Part shown: positions 42,458-52,368 of the stretch, in pieces
Layout: every line of letters begins with the position of its first letter
Position numbering within the stretch: position 1 is the stretch's first letter
NCBI GenBank assembly: GCA_039630235.1
Contig: JBCNVI010000006.1
Coordinates: 58,967-122,966 of the forward strand
Source: Candidatus Hydrothermales bacterium
Lineage (GTDB): Bacteria; Hydrothermota; Hydrothermia; Hydrothermales; JAJRUZ01
Length of the DNA stretch: 64,000 bases
Reading direction: 5' to 3'
Made by a program: the position numbers and the translations under genes
The notes under the pieces: generated by a model
What the model saw: only the letters and a program-made list of their open reading frames with translations
What the model was told of the DNA's origin: nothing
Databases searched by the model: none

Positions 42458-43414
42458 TTATCTTTTCTCGGCAAAGTAATTTATAACACTTTGGGCTGTA
42501 CTATAGGCAGCTTCTTTTACTTTTTCTTCAGTTTCTTCAAACGTAAGCACGTTTTCAAAAATTTTTTCTCCTTTTATGTCATAAAGGTAAAATAGTGCCT
42601 CTAAGGTAGTTCCTCCCTTTCTTTTTAACTCACCGTATAGGGCATACTCAACACCAATTTGAGTGATTACAAAATTGATTTGAGATAAAGGTAATGTATT
42701 TTTATCATAACCTATCGATTTAATAGCACTTTCAGAGACCTCAAATCCAGTAACCTCAAACTTTGGTGACTTTCTTACTGCTTTTTCAAGTTCACTCATA
42801 AATACCTGATAGTGTATTGAACCAAAAAGTTCACTTGAAAGTTTAAACGGGAAAATTGCAATTCTTATCTTCCTTGTTATTATAGCTGGTTCTCTTTCTC
42901 TGCCCTTATATTCCCTGTTTAGTCTCTCGATAACTCTATCAGTAAGGTCAATTGCCTCTTTTGTATAGAGAATATCGTCTTTTGAGGAATCGAATACAAT
43001 ATCTACTCCCTCCTCTTCTGCCACTTCTTTAATCACTTTTCTTATTTTTTCTGTTATAGGTTTTATTAGCTCCTCTGTTTTTTGTTCAACTCTTCCTCCC
43101 TTGCCCCATATCTCCTTAATGAAATTCTGATAATCCCTCCTTAAATTCTCAATCTCTGCTTCTCTTTTTAATCTTGCCTCCTCTGATAGGGCTGGTTTTT
43201 CTCTTTCATAAAGTTTTACAAGAGAATCTATCTTTGATTTTTTCTTTTTTAACTCCTCTTCCCACTCTCTCTCTAATCTTTCAATATCAAGCTTTATCTC
43301 TCTCATACCTTCATAGCTTTGAGTTACTCTCTTTAGATCTAAAATTCCGATCTTAGTTGAACTGAGGAGGGAAAGACTATAAATATGGAGTAGGAAAAAA
43401 AGTCTTTTTACCAC
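42458..43414 (-). CDS. OmpH/Skp-like periplasmic chaperone fused to a TolB-N/FlgO-like domain
   Basis: A 318-residue exported protein. Signal peptide MVKRLFFLLHIYSLSLLSS; residues about 20-165 are OmpH/Skp-like (TKIGILDLKRVTQSYEGMRE, a long charged coiled coil, then VAEEEGVDIVFDSSKDDILY and IDLTDRVIERLN). Ordinary Skp ends here at 150-180 residues. Another 150 follow: KIRIAIFPFKLSSELFG ... ELEKAVRKSPKFEVTGF ... QIGVEYALYGELKRKGGTTL, the pattern of TolB N-terminal/FlgO/CsgG-like domains. The start overlaps the bamA stop by seven bases. It likely assists outer-membrane protein delivery; the role of the added domain is unknown. Confidence 0.85.
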   Translation of the reverse strand: MVKRLFFLLHIYSLSLLSSTKIGILDLKRVTQSYEGMREIKLDIERLEREWEEELKKKKSKIDSLVKLYEREKPALSEEARLKREAEIENLRRDYQNFIKEIWGKGGRVEQKTEELIKPITEKIRKVIKEVAEEEGVDIVFDSSKDDILYTKEAIDLTDRVIERLNREYKGREREPAIITRKIRIAIFPFKLSSELFGSIHYQVFMSELEKAVRKSPKFEVTGFEVSESAIKSIGYDKNTLPLSQINFVITQIGVEYALYGELKRKGGTTLEALFYLYDIKGEKIFENVLTFEETEEKVKEAAYSTAQSVINYFAEKR

Positions 43415-45708
43415 AGAGGGAATCCAAGAACAAAGTGAGGTATAAATCCTTTTTCGAGTTTATCAAAGCCGTAAGCTAGGTCAACTCCAACAACACCAAG
43501 CATTGGAATCTCCATCCTTACTCCTATGCCTGCGCCCCTTTTTAACCTAACGGCCTTCCCCTCTAAAACCCTCTTAAACTCCTTCTCCATATTATAGGGT
43601 TTCAAAAAGGCATTCCCTGCGTCAAAAAATAAACTAAAATAAATTTGATCGTTAACTACAAAACGTAGCTCAAAGTTAAATGCAAAAGCTGCTGTCCCCC
43701 CAATTACAACACCTTGTGATTTATAACCTATAGATCTTTCATCATAACCCCTTATTACAAAATCGGTTAACTGCACCCCCCCTGGTCTGAAGTACTCATA
43801 AACAGGTATAGGTCTTGCCTTGCTATAGGGATAGATGAAACCCAACTTTATATTAAAGGTGGGAACAATTCTTTCTTTTAAAAAGGACTTATAATAGGAA
43901 TAACTTATTACGTGTCTATGAAAATGTTCATCACCCAAAAAGATTCCACCTGAAAGTGTAAGTCTATACTCTGATCTTAGACCCTTTCTTGTGTTAAACT
44001 TTCTATCTCTAGAATCATAGTAAATTGCGTTTATTGTTTTTGATACTATTTTTGGCCATTTTTCTTTTCTTAAATCAAAAATCTCAATAGGATTATATCC
44101 TGCTGAAAAGTCAAATACTCTGTTTCTATCTAATTCATATCTTGTGCTTGTCCATATGTACTCATTCACATCATAGGGTCTTGCAAAAGATAAAGAAAAG
44201 CCTGTTCTTTGCACCGAATACTCTCCAGGAAAAACATCAATGTAATGATGAACATCAAAGCCAAAAAGATAGTGTCTCTGAAATAGCCAAGGTTCTGTAA
44301 AGTCAAACCTTATGTTTTGTCTATAAACGCCAAGTTCTAAAGAAAGTGAAACCTGTTGACCTCTACCAAAGAGATTATTTTCAGAAACAGATAGGATTAG
44401 AGAGCCCTTTTGAACAACTGAGTAGGATCCTCCGGCTTGGAGAGTGCCTGTGGGCTTGTCTTTAACTTTAAAAATCAGGTCTACTCTTTCTGAATCTTCA
44501 AGAATTTCAAAAGAAAAATCAACTTTTTCAAAATAGTTTAAAAAATATAAATCCCTTAAACTTTTTATTACCTTTTGTCTATTAAATTTATCACCAGGGA
44601 ATATATCAAGTTCTCTTCTTATAACGTATTCTCTTGTTCTTTCATTTCCAACAATGTTTATCTTGTTTACATAGCAGGGGTTGCCCTCTTTTATGTGAAA
44701 GATAACTGAGATAGTGTCTACTTTTAGCTCAGAGCTTTCTTTTCTAATCTCAGATTTTCTCTTTTCTTCAGGTATAACCTTAACAAGCAAAAAGCCCGAG
44801 TCTGCATAGAGTCCTTGGATTTCTTGAATACTTTCAATAAATTTTTTAAGGGAGAAAACTTTGCCCTTTTTTAACTTTAATTTTTTTGATAAAGTGGTTT
44901 CGTCAAAGAACTTATTTCCCTCAAAGCTATAGTCACCAAAGTAAAACTTTTTGCCCTCAGTTAGGTAAATTTTAATGTAAAGCCAATCTCCCTCAGGATT
45001 AATTTTAAAAGAGTCTACTTTTATATCAATAAATCCGTTATTTTTATAAAATTCCTCAATTTTTGATAAGTCTTCTTCGAAATATTCTTCTTTATAGATA
45101 GCTTTTCTATACCAATTTTTTTCTCTGTTTCTTAAAAGGATTTCAATTTTTTTGTCGGGGAAATTTTCGTTACCTACAATATCGATTTCTTTAATTTTTG
45201 CCTTTTTGCCTTCGTGTATTTTAAATAAAACATCTACAAAGCCTTCTTTTTTAGTTTTAATAAGTTCAGTTTCGACTTTTGTTCCGGAAAAGCCTTTTTC
45301 CCTATAAAGAGAAATTATTTTGTTTTCAGCCTCTTTGATATCGCTGCCTGAAAGGGGCGAACCCCTTATAAGATTAATTTTTTCGATAATTTCCTTATCT
45401 TTAATTTTCCTTGTACCTTCAATTTTTATACCCTCAACCCTTGGAAGTTCCTCAAGTTTTATTAAAGCTATAACTTCATTTTCTTTTTCCGCTTTAAAAA
45501 GTTCAATTGAGATATTTTTAAAATTCCTGGTGCTATAAAGTCTTTTTAAGGCATCTCTTATATCGGCCTCCTTTATATACTCTCCCTTTTTTAGCCCAGA
45601 GGTGTTAATTATAAAATCTGTGGAAACATTTATATTACCTTCAACTTTTATGTCTTTTAATAGATATCCCTCTTGTAGTGTCAAAATAATTAAAATGAGT
45701 TTTAGCAT
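43408..45708 (-). CDS. bamA: Outer membrane protein assembly factor BamA
   Basis: A 766-residue Omp85 protein that inserts beta-barrels in the outer membrane. After a signal peptide (MLKLILIILTLQEGYL) come five POTRA repeats (starting IKVEGNINVSTDFIINTSGL, VEGIKIEGTRKIKDKEII, IKEIDIVGNENFPDKKIE, FYFGDYSFEGNKFFDETT, VNKINIVGNERTREYVIR). The C-terminal barrel follows from about 415, with the lid-lock FVIRGYDERSIG (the VRGF/Y motif) and ends FVLGFPLW. Length is close to E. coli BamA. It lies 11 bases after clpC and overlaps the ompH-like gene by seven bases. Confidence 0.96.
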   Translation of the reverse strand: MLKLILIILTLQEGYLLKDIKVEGNINVSTDFIINTSGLKKGEYIKEADIRDALKRLYSTRNFKNISIELFKAEKENEVIALIKLEELPRVEGIKIEGTRKIKDKEIIEKINLIRGSPLSGSDIKEAENKIISLYREKGFSGTKVETELIKTKKEGFVDVLFKIHEGKKAKIKEIDIVGNENFPDKKIEILLRNREKNWYRKAIYKEEYFEEDLSKIEEFYKNNGFIDIKVDSFKINPEGDWLYIKIYLTEGKKFYFGDYSFEGNKFFDETTLSKKLKLKKGKVFSLKKFIESIQEIQGLYADSGFLLVKVIPEEKRKSEIRKESSELKVDTISVIFHIKEGNPCYVNKINIVGNERTREYVIRRELDIFPGDKFNRQKVIKSLRDLYFLNYFEKVDFSFEILEDSERVDLIFKVKDKPTGTLQAGGSYSVVQKGSLILSVSENNLFGRGQQVSLSLELGVYRQNIRFDFTEPWLFQRHYLFGFDVHHYIDVFPGEYSVQRTGFSLSFARPYDVNEYIWTSTRYELDRNRVFDFSAGYNPIEIFDLRKEKWPKIVSKTINAIYYDSRDRKFNTRKGLRSEYRLTLSGGIFLGDEHFHRHVISYSYYKSFLKERIVPTFNIKLGFIYPYSKARPIPVYEYFRPGGVQLTDFVIRGYDERSIGYKSQGVVIGGTAAFAFNFELRFVVNDQIYFSLFFDAGNAFLKPYNMEKEFKRVLEGKAVRLKRGAGIGVRMEIPMLGVVGVDLAYGFDKLEKGFIPHFVLGFPLW

Positions 45709-45719
45709 AGAGAGCAGGG

Positions 45720-48188
45720 TTATTTACCTATATGGGCTCCCTCGAGTTTTCTAAAAATAATCTGTTCATTTAGTACATCTACCTCAACCTCATCTCCTTC
45801 CTCAAAGGAACCCTTTAAAATCTCTTCAGAGAGGGGATCTTCGATATAACTTCTTATAACTTTTCTTAAGGGTCTTGCGCCAAAGTCAGGATCAAATCCC
45901 TTTTGTGCGATAAATTCTATAGCTAATTTTGTAAAGATAACCTTAATTTTTCTATCTAAATACACTCTATCTGATAGTTCTTTAAGAAGAATTTCAGAGA
46001 TCTTTATAGCTTCTTCTTTTGTTAAGGGTTTAAAGACGATTATTTCGTCAATTCTATTTAAGAATTCGGGAGGTAAAAATTCTTTTACTTGTTCAAGTAA
46101 AAAGTTTTTCATTGATTCAAAGTCAAATCCTATTTCTTCGCCCTTGTGGAAACCAAGAGCACGGTGGGATTTTAAATACTTAGTTCCTATGTTACTTGTT
46201 AAAATTACAACGGTATTTTTAAAATTTACCTTTCTACCAAAACTATCGGTTAGGACACCGTCTTCAAGGATTTGAAGTAAAATATTAAAGACATCGGGAT
46301 GAGCCTTTTCGAACTCGTCAAATAAAACAACTGAATAGGGTTTTCTCCTCACTCTTTCAGTGAGCTGGCCGCCTTCTTCGTAACCCACATAGCCAGGAGG
46401 AGCACCTATAAGTTTTGAAACATTGAACTTTTCCATATATTCGGACATATCTATTCTTATAAGGGCGTTTTCATCACCAAAGAGAAATTCAGCTAAAACT
46501 TTGGCAAGATGGGTTTTTCCAACACCTGTTGGACCAAGGAAGATAAAGGAGCCTATGGGTCTTCTTGGATCCTTAATACCGGCTCTTGATCTTCTTATAG
46601 CTCTTGAAATAAGTTGAATAGCTAAATCCTGTCCTACTACTTTCTTTTTGAGTTCCTCTTCCATTCTTAGAAGTCTTACTTGCTCTTCCTCTTCAATTCT
46701 TGTTAAGGGAATTCCTGTCCATCTGGAGACAACGTAGGCAATATCTTCCTCAGTTACTTTTGGTCTTTCTTTCTTTGATCTTAATTCTTCTTTTCTAGAT
46801 TCAATAAGTTGAGTTAACCTCTGAATTTCGTCTCTTATTCTTGCTGCTTTTTCGTACATCTGTTCCATAACGGCTTTGGTTTTTTCTTCTTTTAGTTTTT
46901 CAATTTCCTTTTTGTATTTTTCGATTATCTCATCATGAAATCCGTGCATCAGTTTAACTCTTGCACCTGCCTCATCTATTACGTCTATTGCTTTATCAGG
47001 TAAAAATCTATCTGAAATGTATCTATCAGCATATCTTGCAGCAGCTACAATAGCTTCATCTGTATACGTTACACCGTGGTAGCTCTCGTACTTTTCCTTT
47101 AATCCCTTTAGAATTTCAATTGTCTCCTCAACCGTAGGTGGTTCTACAATAATTGGTTGGAATCTCCTTTCAAGGGCGCCATCTTTTTCTATGTACTTTC
47201 TATACTCTTCCATTGTAGTAGCTCCAATACACTGTATTTCACCCCTTGCTAAAGCTGGCTTTAAGATATTTGATGCGTCTATAGCACCTTCAGCTGCACC
47301 CGCACCTACAAGAGTGTGAAGCTCGTCAATAAATAGTATTATGTTTTTACTTGTAATTACTTCGCTTAGTATGGCTTTAAGTCTTTCCTCAAATTGCCCT
47401 CTATATTTTGTTCCTGCCACAATAGCGGCAAGATCAAGTGCAAGAATTCTTTTATCTTTTAAAGATTCTGGAACTTCTCCCCTTACTATACGCTGAGCAA
47501 GACCTTCAACTATAGCTGTTTTACCTACACCGGGTTCTCCTATTAAAACAGGATTATTTTTCTTTCTTCTTGAGAGTATCTGTATGACTCTTTCGATTTC
47601 TGCTTCTCTATCTATAACTGGATCAAGCTTATTTTGTCTTGCAAGTTGTGTAAGATCTGTAGCGAATTGTTCTATGAGTTTCACCTTTTTGATTCCAGTT
47701 GCTGGGGATATCTTGGGCTCCTGTGGGTGTTCTTCCATTGATGAAAGTACTCTTAGGGTTTCTTCTACGATAGTTTCAAAATCCAATCCAAATTGAGAAA
47801 GTACCTTAAAGGCTAATCCTCTTCTTTCTCTCATTAGGCCCATAAGCAAATGCTCAGATCCTATCAGCTCATGTCCTAATTTTCTTGCTTCCTCTGCTGC
47901 GTACTGTATTGCTCTTTTTAAAATTGGACTCATAGGTAAGTCTCCGGTAGGTGAGGTATAACTACCTGGTGGGCGAGTTGCTTCTATTTTTTCCCTTAGA
48001 AGTTCAAGATCTATTCCCAAATTTATCAAGACGGTAGCTGCTACTGAGTCAGTCATTCTAGTTAAGGCAAGTAAAAGGTGTTCAGTTCCTACCTCTGAGT
48101 GAGCTAATCTAATTGCCTCGTCCTTTGCAATCTGAAATGCTTTTCTTGCTCTATTTGATAGTCTTTCAAAATAGGGTTCTCCAAACAA
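45720..48188 (-). CDS. clpC: ClpC-type AAA+ unfoldase
   Basis: An 822-residue HSP100. Two Clp_N repeats (residues 1-145), first AAA+ domain with Walker A GEPGVGKT (217-224) and Walker [14 protein letters not shown], a UVR/middle segment ([21 protein letters not shown], about 425-460), second AAA+ domain with [12 protein letters not shown] and [15 protein letters not shown], and a ClpB D2-small C-terminus ([18 protein letters not shown]). A middle domain this short marks ClpC rather than ClpB. It normally feeds ClpP; clpP is not in the window, and an IGF-type ClpP loop was not identified with certainty. It is third in an operon with a TPR protein, a DUF4870 protein, bamA and ompH. Confidence 0.95.
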   Translation of the reverse strand: MFGEPYFERLSNRARKAFQIAKDEAIRLAHSEVGTEHLLLALTRMTDSVAATVLINLGIDLELLREKIEATRPPGSYTSPTGDLPMSPILKRAIQYAAEEARKLGHELIGSEHLLMGLMRERRGLAFKVLSQFGLDFETIVEETLRVLSSMEEHPQEPKISPATGIKKVKLIEQFATDLTQLARQNKLDPVIDREAEIERVIQILSRRKKNNPVLIGEPGVGKTAIVEGLAQRIVRGEVPESLKDKRILALDLAAIVAGTKYRGQFEERLKAILSEVITSKNIILFIDELHTLVGAGAAEGAIDASNILKPALARGEIQCIGATTMEEYRKYIEKDGALERRFQPIIVEPPTVEETIEILKGLKEKYESYHGVTYTDEAIVAAARYADRYISDRFLPDKAIDVIDEAGARVKLMHGFHDEIIEKYKKEIEKLKEEKTKAVMEQMYEKAARIRDEIQRLTQLIESRKEELRSKKERPKVTEEDIAYVVSRWTGIPLTRIEEEEQVRLLRMEEELKKKVVGQDLAIQLISRAIRRSRAGIKDPRRPIGSFIFLGPTGVGKTHLAKVLAEFLFGDENALIRIDMSEYMEKFNVSKLIGAPPGYVGYEEGGQLTERVRRKPYSVVLFDEFEKAHPDVFNILLQILEDGVLTDSFGRKVNFKNTVVILTSNIGTKYLKSHRALGFHKGEEIGFDFESMKNFLLEQVKEFLPPEFLNRIDEIIVFKPLTKEEAIKISEILLKELSDRVYLDRKIKVIFTKLAIEFIAQKGFDPDFGARPLRKVIRSYIEDPLSEEILKGSFEEGDEVEVDVLNEQIIFRKLEGAHIGK

Positions 48189-48201
48189 AATTTTCCTCCT
48201 T

Positions 48202-48582
48202 TTATATGTTTAGTTTTTTAGCAAATTCTCCCACAAAGGGAATTTCGAGCATTTTCCCAGTGAGCGCACCATAAAGTCCAAGCACCACTAAAAGCCCCAC
48301 CCCAAGAATATAAAAGGCGAAAAAAAAGTTTATAAATATGTAACGTATTATTGGAATAGAACCAACTAATAAATGAAACGAAAAAAATAAAATAAGACCA
48401 ATAAATTCAATGATAAAAATTAAAAAGCCTTGCTTGGCGTGGAAATGAACAAACTCACCAGCTTTTGAATCCAAAAGAGGTACAAAATTTAAAAATGGAA
48501 TATAAGAGAAAGCTGCGTAGATGTGCCTTACCTCCTCGGACTTTTTATTTTTTAATTCCTTAATTTTCAACTCTTCAGCCAT
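48202..48582 (-). CDS. DUF4870/Tic20-like small membrane protein
   Basis: A 126-residue protein with three predicted membrane helices (about 25-42, 51-75, 85-108). [36 protein letters not shown] and [22 protein letters not shown] match the DUF4870 pattern, in which KQG/QGLLLF marks the second helix. Function of the family is not established. One base after the TPR gene and 13 bases before clpC. Confidence 0.8.
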   Translation of the reverse strand: MAEELKIKELKNKKSEEVRHIYAAFSYIPFLNFVPLLDSKAGEFVHFHAKQGFLIFIIEFIGLILFFSFHLLVGSIPIIRYIFINFFFAFYILGVGLLVVLGLYGALTGKMLEIPFVGEFAKKLNI

Positions 48583-48583
48583 A

Positions 48584-49270
48584 TTACAATTCTAAAACAC
48601 CTTTAAGAAAACTTTCAAATTTTAAAAAATCGTCTCTGAATTGGATTGTAGCTATGTCCTTAAATTTTTGGAGGTAATTATATGCGTCTTTATAATGACC
48701 CTTTTCGATTAAAGATTTAATTAATCTATATGCAAAAAGGCTTTTAAAGGTCTTATAAGGAACTTTATCGATAGCCTTTAAAAATCTCTTTTTCCCACTT
48801 TCAATATTTCCCATGATAAAATCTATAGTACCTAAAGCTTCAAGGCTTGAGGCCTCAAGTAGAAAATCATTAGGCTTTTTTGAAAGGTAACTTTCGTACC
48901 TCGCTTTTGCTGTTACGTAGTCTCCCTGAAGAAACGCAAAGTTTGCAAGATAATAAAGGGCCTTTTTACCCTCAGGTGAATCAGGAAATTTAATAGAAAG
49001 ATCTTGGAAAACGTTTATAGCTTCTTGAGTTCTCTGGGCTTGCATAAGAGAAATCGCCTGAAACCACATCTGTCTCGCTACTGGATAATCATGACTCTGA
49101 CCTGAGCGTAAAACAAATATAAGTAGAACTAATGCCAAAATTAGTAAAAAGCCTCCTATAAACTCCTTAGGCCTCTCCCTTAACTTTTTATACGCGTTAT
49201 TAACAAACTCTATAAAAGGGTCAGTTTTTAACTCCCTTTTTGTAATTTTCTTTTTCTTTCTCAATTTCAT
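48584..49270 (-). CDS. Membrane-anchored TPR protein (YfgM/BamD-like)
   Basis: I chose the ATG at 49270; the open frame extends to a TTG at 49306, but that TTG is the -35 box of the promoter. The 228-residue product has a basic cytoplasmic tip (MKLRKKKKITKR), one membrane helix (GGFLLILALVLLIFVL, about 40-56) and then TPR-type repeats in the periplasm (QAISLMQAQRTQEAINVFQD, KALYYLANFAFLQGDYVTAK, FLLEASSLEALGTIDFIMGN). The layout is that of YfgM/Tol-Pal-type anchored TPR proteins. First gene of the operon with clpC, bamA and ompH, which supports an envelope-assembly role. Confidence 0.82.
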   Translation of the reverse strand: MKLRKKKKITKRELKTDPFIEFVNNAYKKLRERPKEFIGGFLLILALVLLIFVLRSGQSHDYPVARQMWFQAISLMQAQRTQEAINVFQDLSIKFPDSPEGKKALYYLANFAFLQGDYVTAKARYESYLSKKPNDFLLEASSLEALGTIDFIMGNIESGKKRFLKAIDKVPYKTFKSLFAYRLIKSLIEKGHYKDAYNYLQKFKDIATIQFRDDFLKFESFLKGVLEL

Positions 49271-49277
49271 GTTTTTA

Positions 49278-49306
49278 ATTATAACTCTCCATTTTAAATT
49301 ATTCAA
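49278..49306 (-). promoter_or_regulatory. Consensus promoter of the TPR-DUF4870-clpC-bamA-ompH operon (leaderless)
   Basis: On the minus strand TTGAAT (49306-49301), a 17-base spacer, and TATAAT (49283-49278) form a near-perfect sigma-70-type promoter. The ATG at 49270 begins eight bases after the -10, so the transcript would start at or within a base or two of the start codon. No ribosome-binding site precedes it. Confidence 0.72.
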
Positions 49307-49328
49307 GATTTATTTTAAAATATAAAGG

Positions 49329-52004
49329 ATGAAAGGATTAAAAAAAGTTTTAAAAGAGTTAAGAGTAAACTCAAAGAGCTATCAAATATATTCGCTCAGG
49401 GAGGCATCAAAAATATTTTCCATTGACATTCAGAAACTACCAATCACTCTGAGAATACTTCTTGAGAACATATTAAGAAATTTTGATGAGGAAACAGGTG
49501 AAAGTATCTTAGAGTTTTTTAGGGATTTTCCAAAGAGAAAAGAAAAAATTGAGATTCCCTTTTATCCTTCAAGGGTGATACTTCAAGATTTTACTGGTGT
49601 TCCACTGATTGTGGATCTTGCAACTATGAGGAATGTGGTACAAAAATTTTCTGCTGATCCTGAGAAGGTAAACCCAAAAATTCCCTGTCACCTTATAATT
49701 GATCACTCGGTCCAAGTTGACTATTTCGGTACAAAGTTATCCTTTAATTTGAACATAAAAAAAGAGTTTGAAAGAAATAAGGAAAGATATGTTCTTTTAA
49801 AGTGGGCTCAGAATTCATTTGAAAATTTAAAAATAGTTCCGCCGGGAAAGGGGATAATTCACCAGATAAATCTTGAGTACCTCTCAGAGGTTGTTAATGT
49901 GAAAAAGGAAGGAGGCGAAGAGGTTTTAGTGCCCGACAGTGTGATAGGCACAGATTCTCATACCACAATGATAAATGGAATAGGAGTGTTTGGTTTTGGG
50001 GTCGGTGGAATAGAGGCAGAGGCTGTTATGTTAGGTGAACCAGTTTATATGGTATTTCCGGAAGTTGTTGGAGTTAAGCTAAAGGGGAAACTGCCGACGG
50101 GCACCTCAGCTACCGATCTTGTCCTTTATATCACTGAAAAACTGAGACAAAAAAACGTTGTGGATAAATTTGTTGAATATTTCGGTGAGGGACTAAGGAA
50201 ACTCTCAGTTCCTGACAGAGCAACAATTTCAAATATGAGCCCTGAATATGGCTCCACAGTTGCATTCTTTCCTATAGATGAAAAAACTCTTGAATATCTC
50301 TATGAAACTGCAAGAGATGAGGAGATCATAAAGAGGGTAGAAATTTATTCAAAGGAACAACTTCTTTTTAACACTTATGAAAATGAACCAGAGTATAGTG
50401 AAATTATTGAGATAGATCTTAGTGAAGTATATCCCTCAATAGCTGGGCCCAGAAGACCCCAGGACAGAATAACACTTAATATTTTAAAGGGTAAAATTGG
50501 CGAAAGTTTTGAGAAGGACTATAAAGTGAGGCATCCCGATGAGTCAAGAGTATCTAAGGTAAAATTAAACGAGGGAGAATATGAATTAACTGATGGATCT
50601 ATAGTTATAGCGGCTATAACAAGTTGTACAAATACAAGTAATCCTTATCTTTTATTTTCTTCAGGAATTTTAGCCAAGAAGGCCTTTGAAAGGGGTTTAA
50701 GGGTAAAGCCTTATGTAAAGACATCCTTTGCTCCTGGTTCTGCTGTTGTTAAGGAATATCTCGAAGAGTCAAATTTACTCACCTATTTAGAGGCACTTGG
50801 GTTTTTTGTTGTGGGTTATGGATGTACCACTTGTATTGGAAATTCAGGACCACTTCCCCCAGCTATTGAGAATTTGATAAAGAATAAAAATCTTATTGTA
50901 GCCTCTGTTCTATCAGGAAACAGAAATTTTGAGGCAAGGATTCATCCTCTTGTTAGAATGAACTTTTTAATGAGTCCTCCTCTTGTTGTTGCTTTTGCTA
51001 TTAAAGGTCACATTCTCTTTAATCCCTATGAAGAGCCTATAGGCTTTGATCCAAACGGAAATCCAGTTTTTCTTAAAGAAATATGGCCTTCTGATGATGA
51101 AGTAAATTATTACATGAAAAAGTACATGTCGCGTAAGCATTACGAAAAAGTTTATTCTGAAATTTATAAGGGAGATGAAAATTGGGAGAATTTGGAGGTA
51201 AAGGGGGGGAAGATTTTTGAATTTGATGAAAAGTCTACCTATATAAGGAAGGCTCCCTTTTTTGAAAGCTTTAGGGGCGAGCCAATGGGAATTAGTGATA
51301 TAAAGGGAGCAAGAGTACTTCTGTTGCTTGGGGACTCAATAACTACGGATCATATTTCTCCGGCAGGTGAAATTCCCGAGGATTCTCCAGCAGGTAAATA
51401 CCTTATTTCATTAGGGGTAAAGCCAGAGGATTTTAATAATTACGGTGCAAGAAGAGGTAATCATGAGGTTATGGTAAGGGGAACCTTTTCTAATGTGAGA
51501 TTAAAGAATAAATTAGTGCCTTCAAGGGAAGGGGGATGGACTGTGAAGTTCCCTGAGGGGGAAATTTTATCAGTTTATGATGCGTCTATGAGGTATATTA
51601 GGGAGGGTGTGCCCTTAATAGTAATAGCGGGAAAAGAGTACGGAAGCGGTTCTTCAAGAGACTGGGCTGCAAAGGGTCCAAAGCTTCTTTCGGTTAAGGC
51701 AGTAATTGCTGAAAGTTTTGAAAGGATTCATAGGCAAAATCTTATTCAAATGGGGGTTATACCGATACAGTTTGAACCAGGGGATAGTGCCGCAAAGTAT
51801 GGACTTTCTGGTGATGAAGTGTATTATATTGAGGGTTTGGAAGAGGATTTAAGGCCGAACAAGAGGTTAAAGATAAGGGCAGTAAAAGAGGGAAAGGAAA
51901 TTACTTTCTATGGAATTTTAAGAGCTGATACTAAAAGGGAAATTGAGTATTTAAGATATGGTGGTATACTCCCCTTTGTTTTAAGTAACTTTTTGAAGGA
52001 GTGA
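49329..52004 (+). CDS. acnA: Aconitate hydratase (AcnA/IRP type)
   Basis: An 891-residue [4Fe-4S] enzyme interconverting citrate and isocitrate. FTGVPLIVDLATMR, VIGTDSHTTMINGIGVFGFGVGGIEAEAVML, the cluster ligands in AITSCTNTSNP and GYGCTTCIGNSG, and the swivel-domain GSSRDWAAKGPKLL are all present. Order and length match the AcnA group. The ATG follows TATAAAGG by two bases, so it too looks leaderless. The orphan nuoA begins one base after its stop. Confidence 0.97.
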   Translation: MKGLKKVLKELRVNSKSYQIYSLREASKIFSIDIQKLPITLRILLENILRNFDEETGESILEFFRDFPKRKEKIEIPFYPSRVILQDFTGVPLIVDLATMRNVVQKFSADPEKVNPKIPCHLIIDHSVQVDYFGTKLSFNLNIKKEFERNKERYVLLKWAQNSFENLKIVPPGKGIIHQINLEYLSEVVNVKKEGGEEVLVPDSVIGTDSHTTMINGIGVFGFGVGGIEAEAVMLGEPVYMVFPEVVGVKLKGKLPTGTSATDLVLYITEKLRQKNVVDKFVEYFGEGLRKLSVPDRATISNMSPEYGSTVAFFPIDEKTLEYLYETARDEEIIKRVEIYSKEQLLFNTYENEPEYSEIIEIDLSEVYPSIAGPRRPQDRITLNILKGKIGESFEKDYKVRHPDESRVSKVKLNEGEYELTDGSIVIAAITSCTNTSNPYLLFSSGILAKKAFERGLRVKPYVKTSFAPGSAVVKEYLEESNLLTYLEALGFFVVGYGCTTCIGNSGPLPPAIENLIKNKNLIVASVLSGNRNFEARIHPLVRMNFLMSPPLVVAFAIKGHILFNPYEEPIGFDPNGNPVFLKEIWPSDDEVNYYMKKYMSRKHYEKVYSEIYKGDENWENLEVKGGKIFEFDEKSTYIRKAPFFESFRGEPMGISDIKGARVLLLLGDSITTDHISPAGEIPEDSPAGKYLISLGVKPEDFNNYGARRGNHEVMVRGTFSNVRLKNKLVPSREGGWTVKFPEGEILSVYDASMRYIREGVPLIVIAGKEYGSGSSRDWAAKGPKLLSVKAVIAESFERIHRQNLIQMGVIPIQFEPGDSAAKYGLSGDEVYYIEGLEEDLRPNKRLKIRAVKEGKEITFYGILRADTKREIEYLRYGGILPFVLSNFLKE

Positions 52005-52005
52005 T

Positions 52006-52368
52006 ATGGATAGTTATTTAGCCTTTTTAATTTTTCTCTGTTTTGTTTTTTTGGTATTTGCCTTTGTTCAGTTTTTATCCTCTACTATAAAGAATAAGAT
52101 CTTTGGTTATAGGTATTCTCCTATAAAGCTTGAGCCTTATGAGAGTGGGATGGCTTATAGGGATACGGCTTACAAGAAGTACGGTATAAGAGTTTTTCCC
52201 TTTTTGCTTCTTTTTCTACTATTTGATATAGAGGCTGTTATTTTACTTCCCTTTGTTATAGAGGCTAAAAAGTTTGGTCTTTTCGCTGCCCTTGAGCTCG
52301 TTTTATTTGTATTTATACTTTTTATGGGTTATTTATTTGTTCTTAAAAATCGTGGGCTTGATTTTTAA
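52006..52368 (+). CDS. nuoA: NADH-quinone oxidoreductase subunit A, isolated from the rest of complex I
   Basis: A 120-residue membrane protein with three helices (about 5-27, 62-82, 88-112). KLEPYESGMAY in the first loop, RVFPFLLLFLLFDIEAVILLPF and the third helix are the NuoA signature. It starts one base after the aconitase stop and is followed by the convergent mrp gene, with a 26-base overlap of the 3' ends. None of nuoB-N is adjacent, although nuoA normally starts that operon. Whether a complete complex exists elsewhere is not visible here. Confidence 0.93.
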   Translation: MDSYLAFLIFLCFVFLVFAFVQFLSSTIKNKIFGYRYSPIKLEPYESGMAYRDTAYKKYGIRVFPFLLLFLLFDIEAVILLPFVIEAKKFGLFAALELVLFVFILFMGYLFVLKNRGLDF

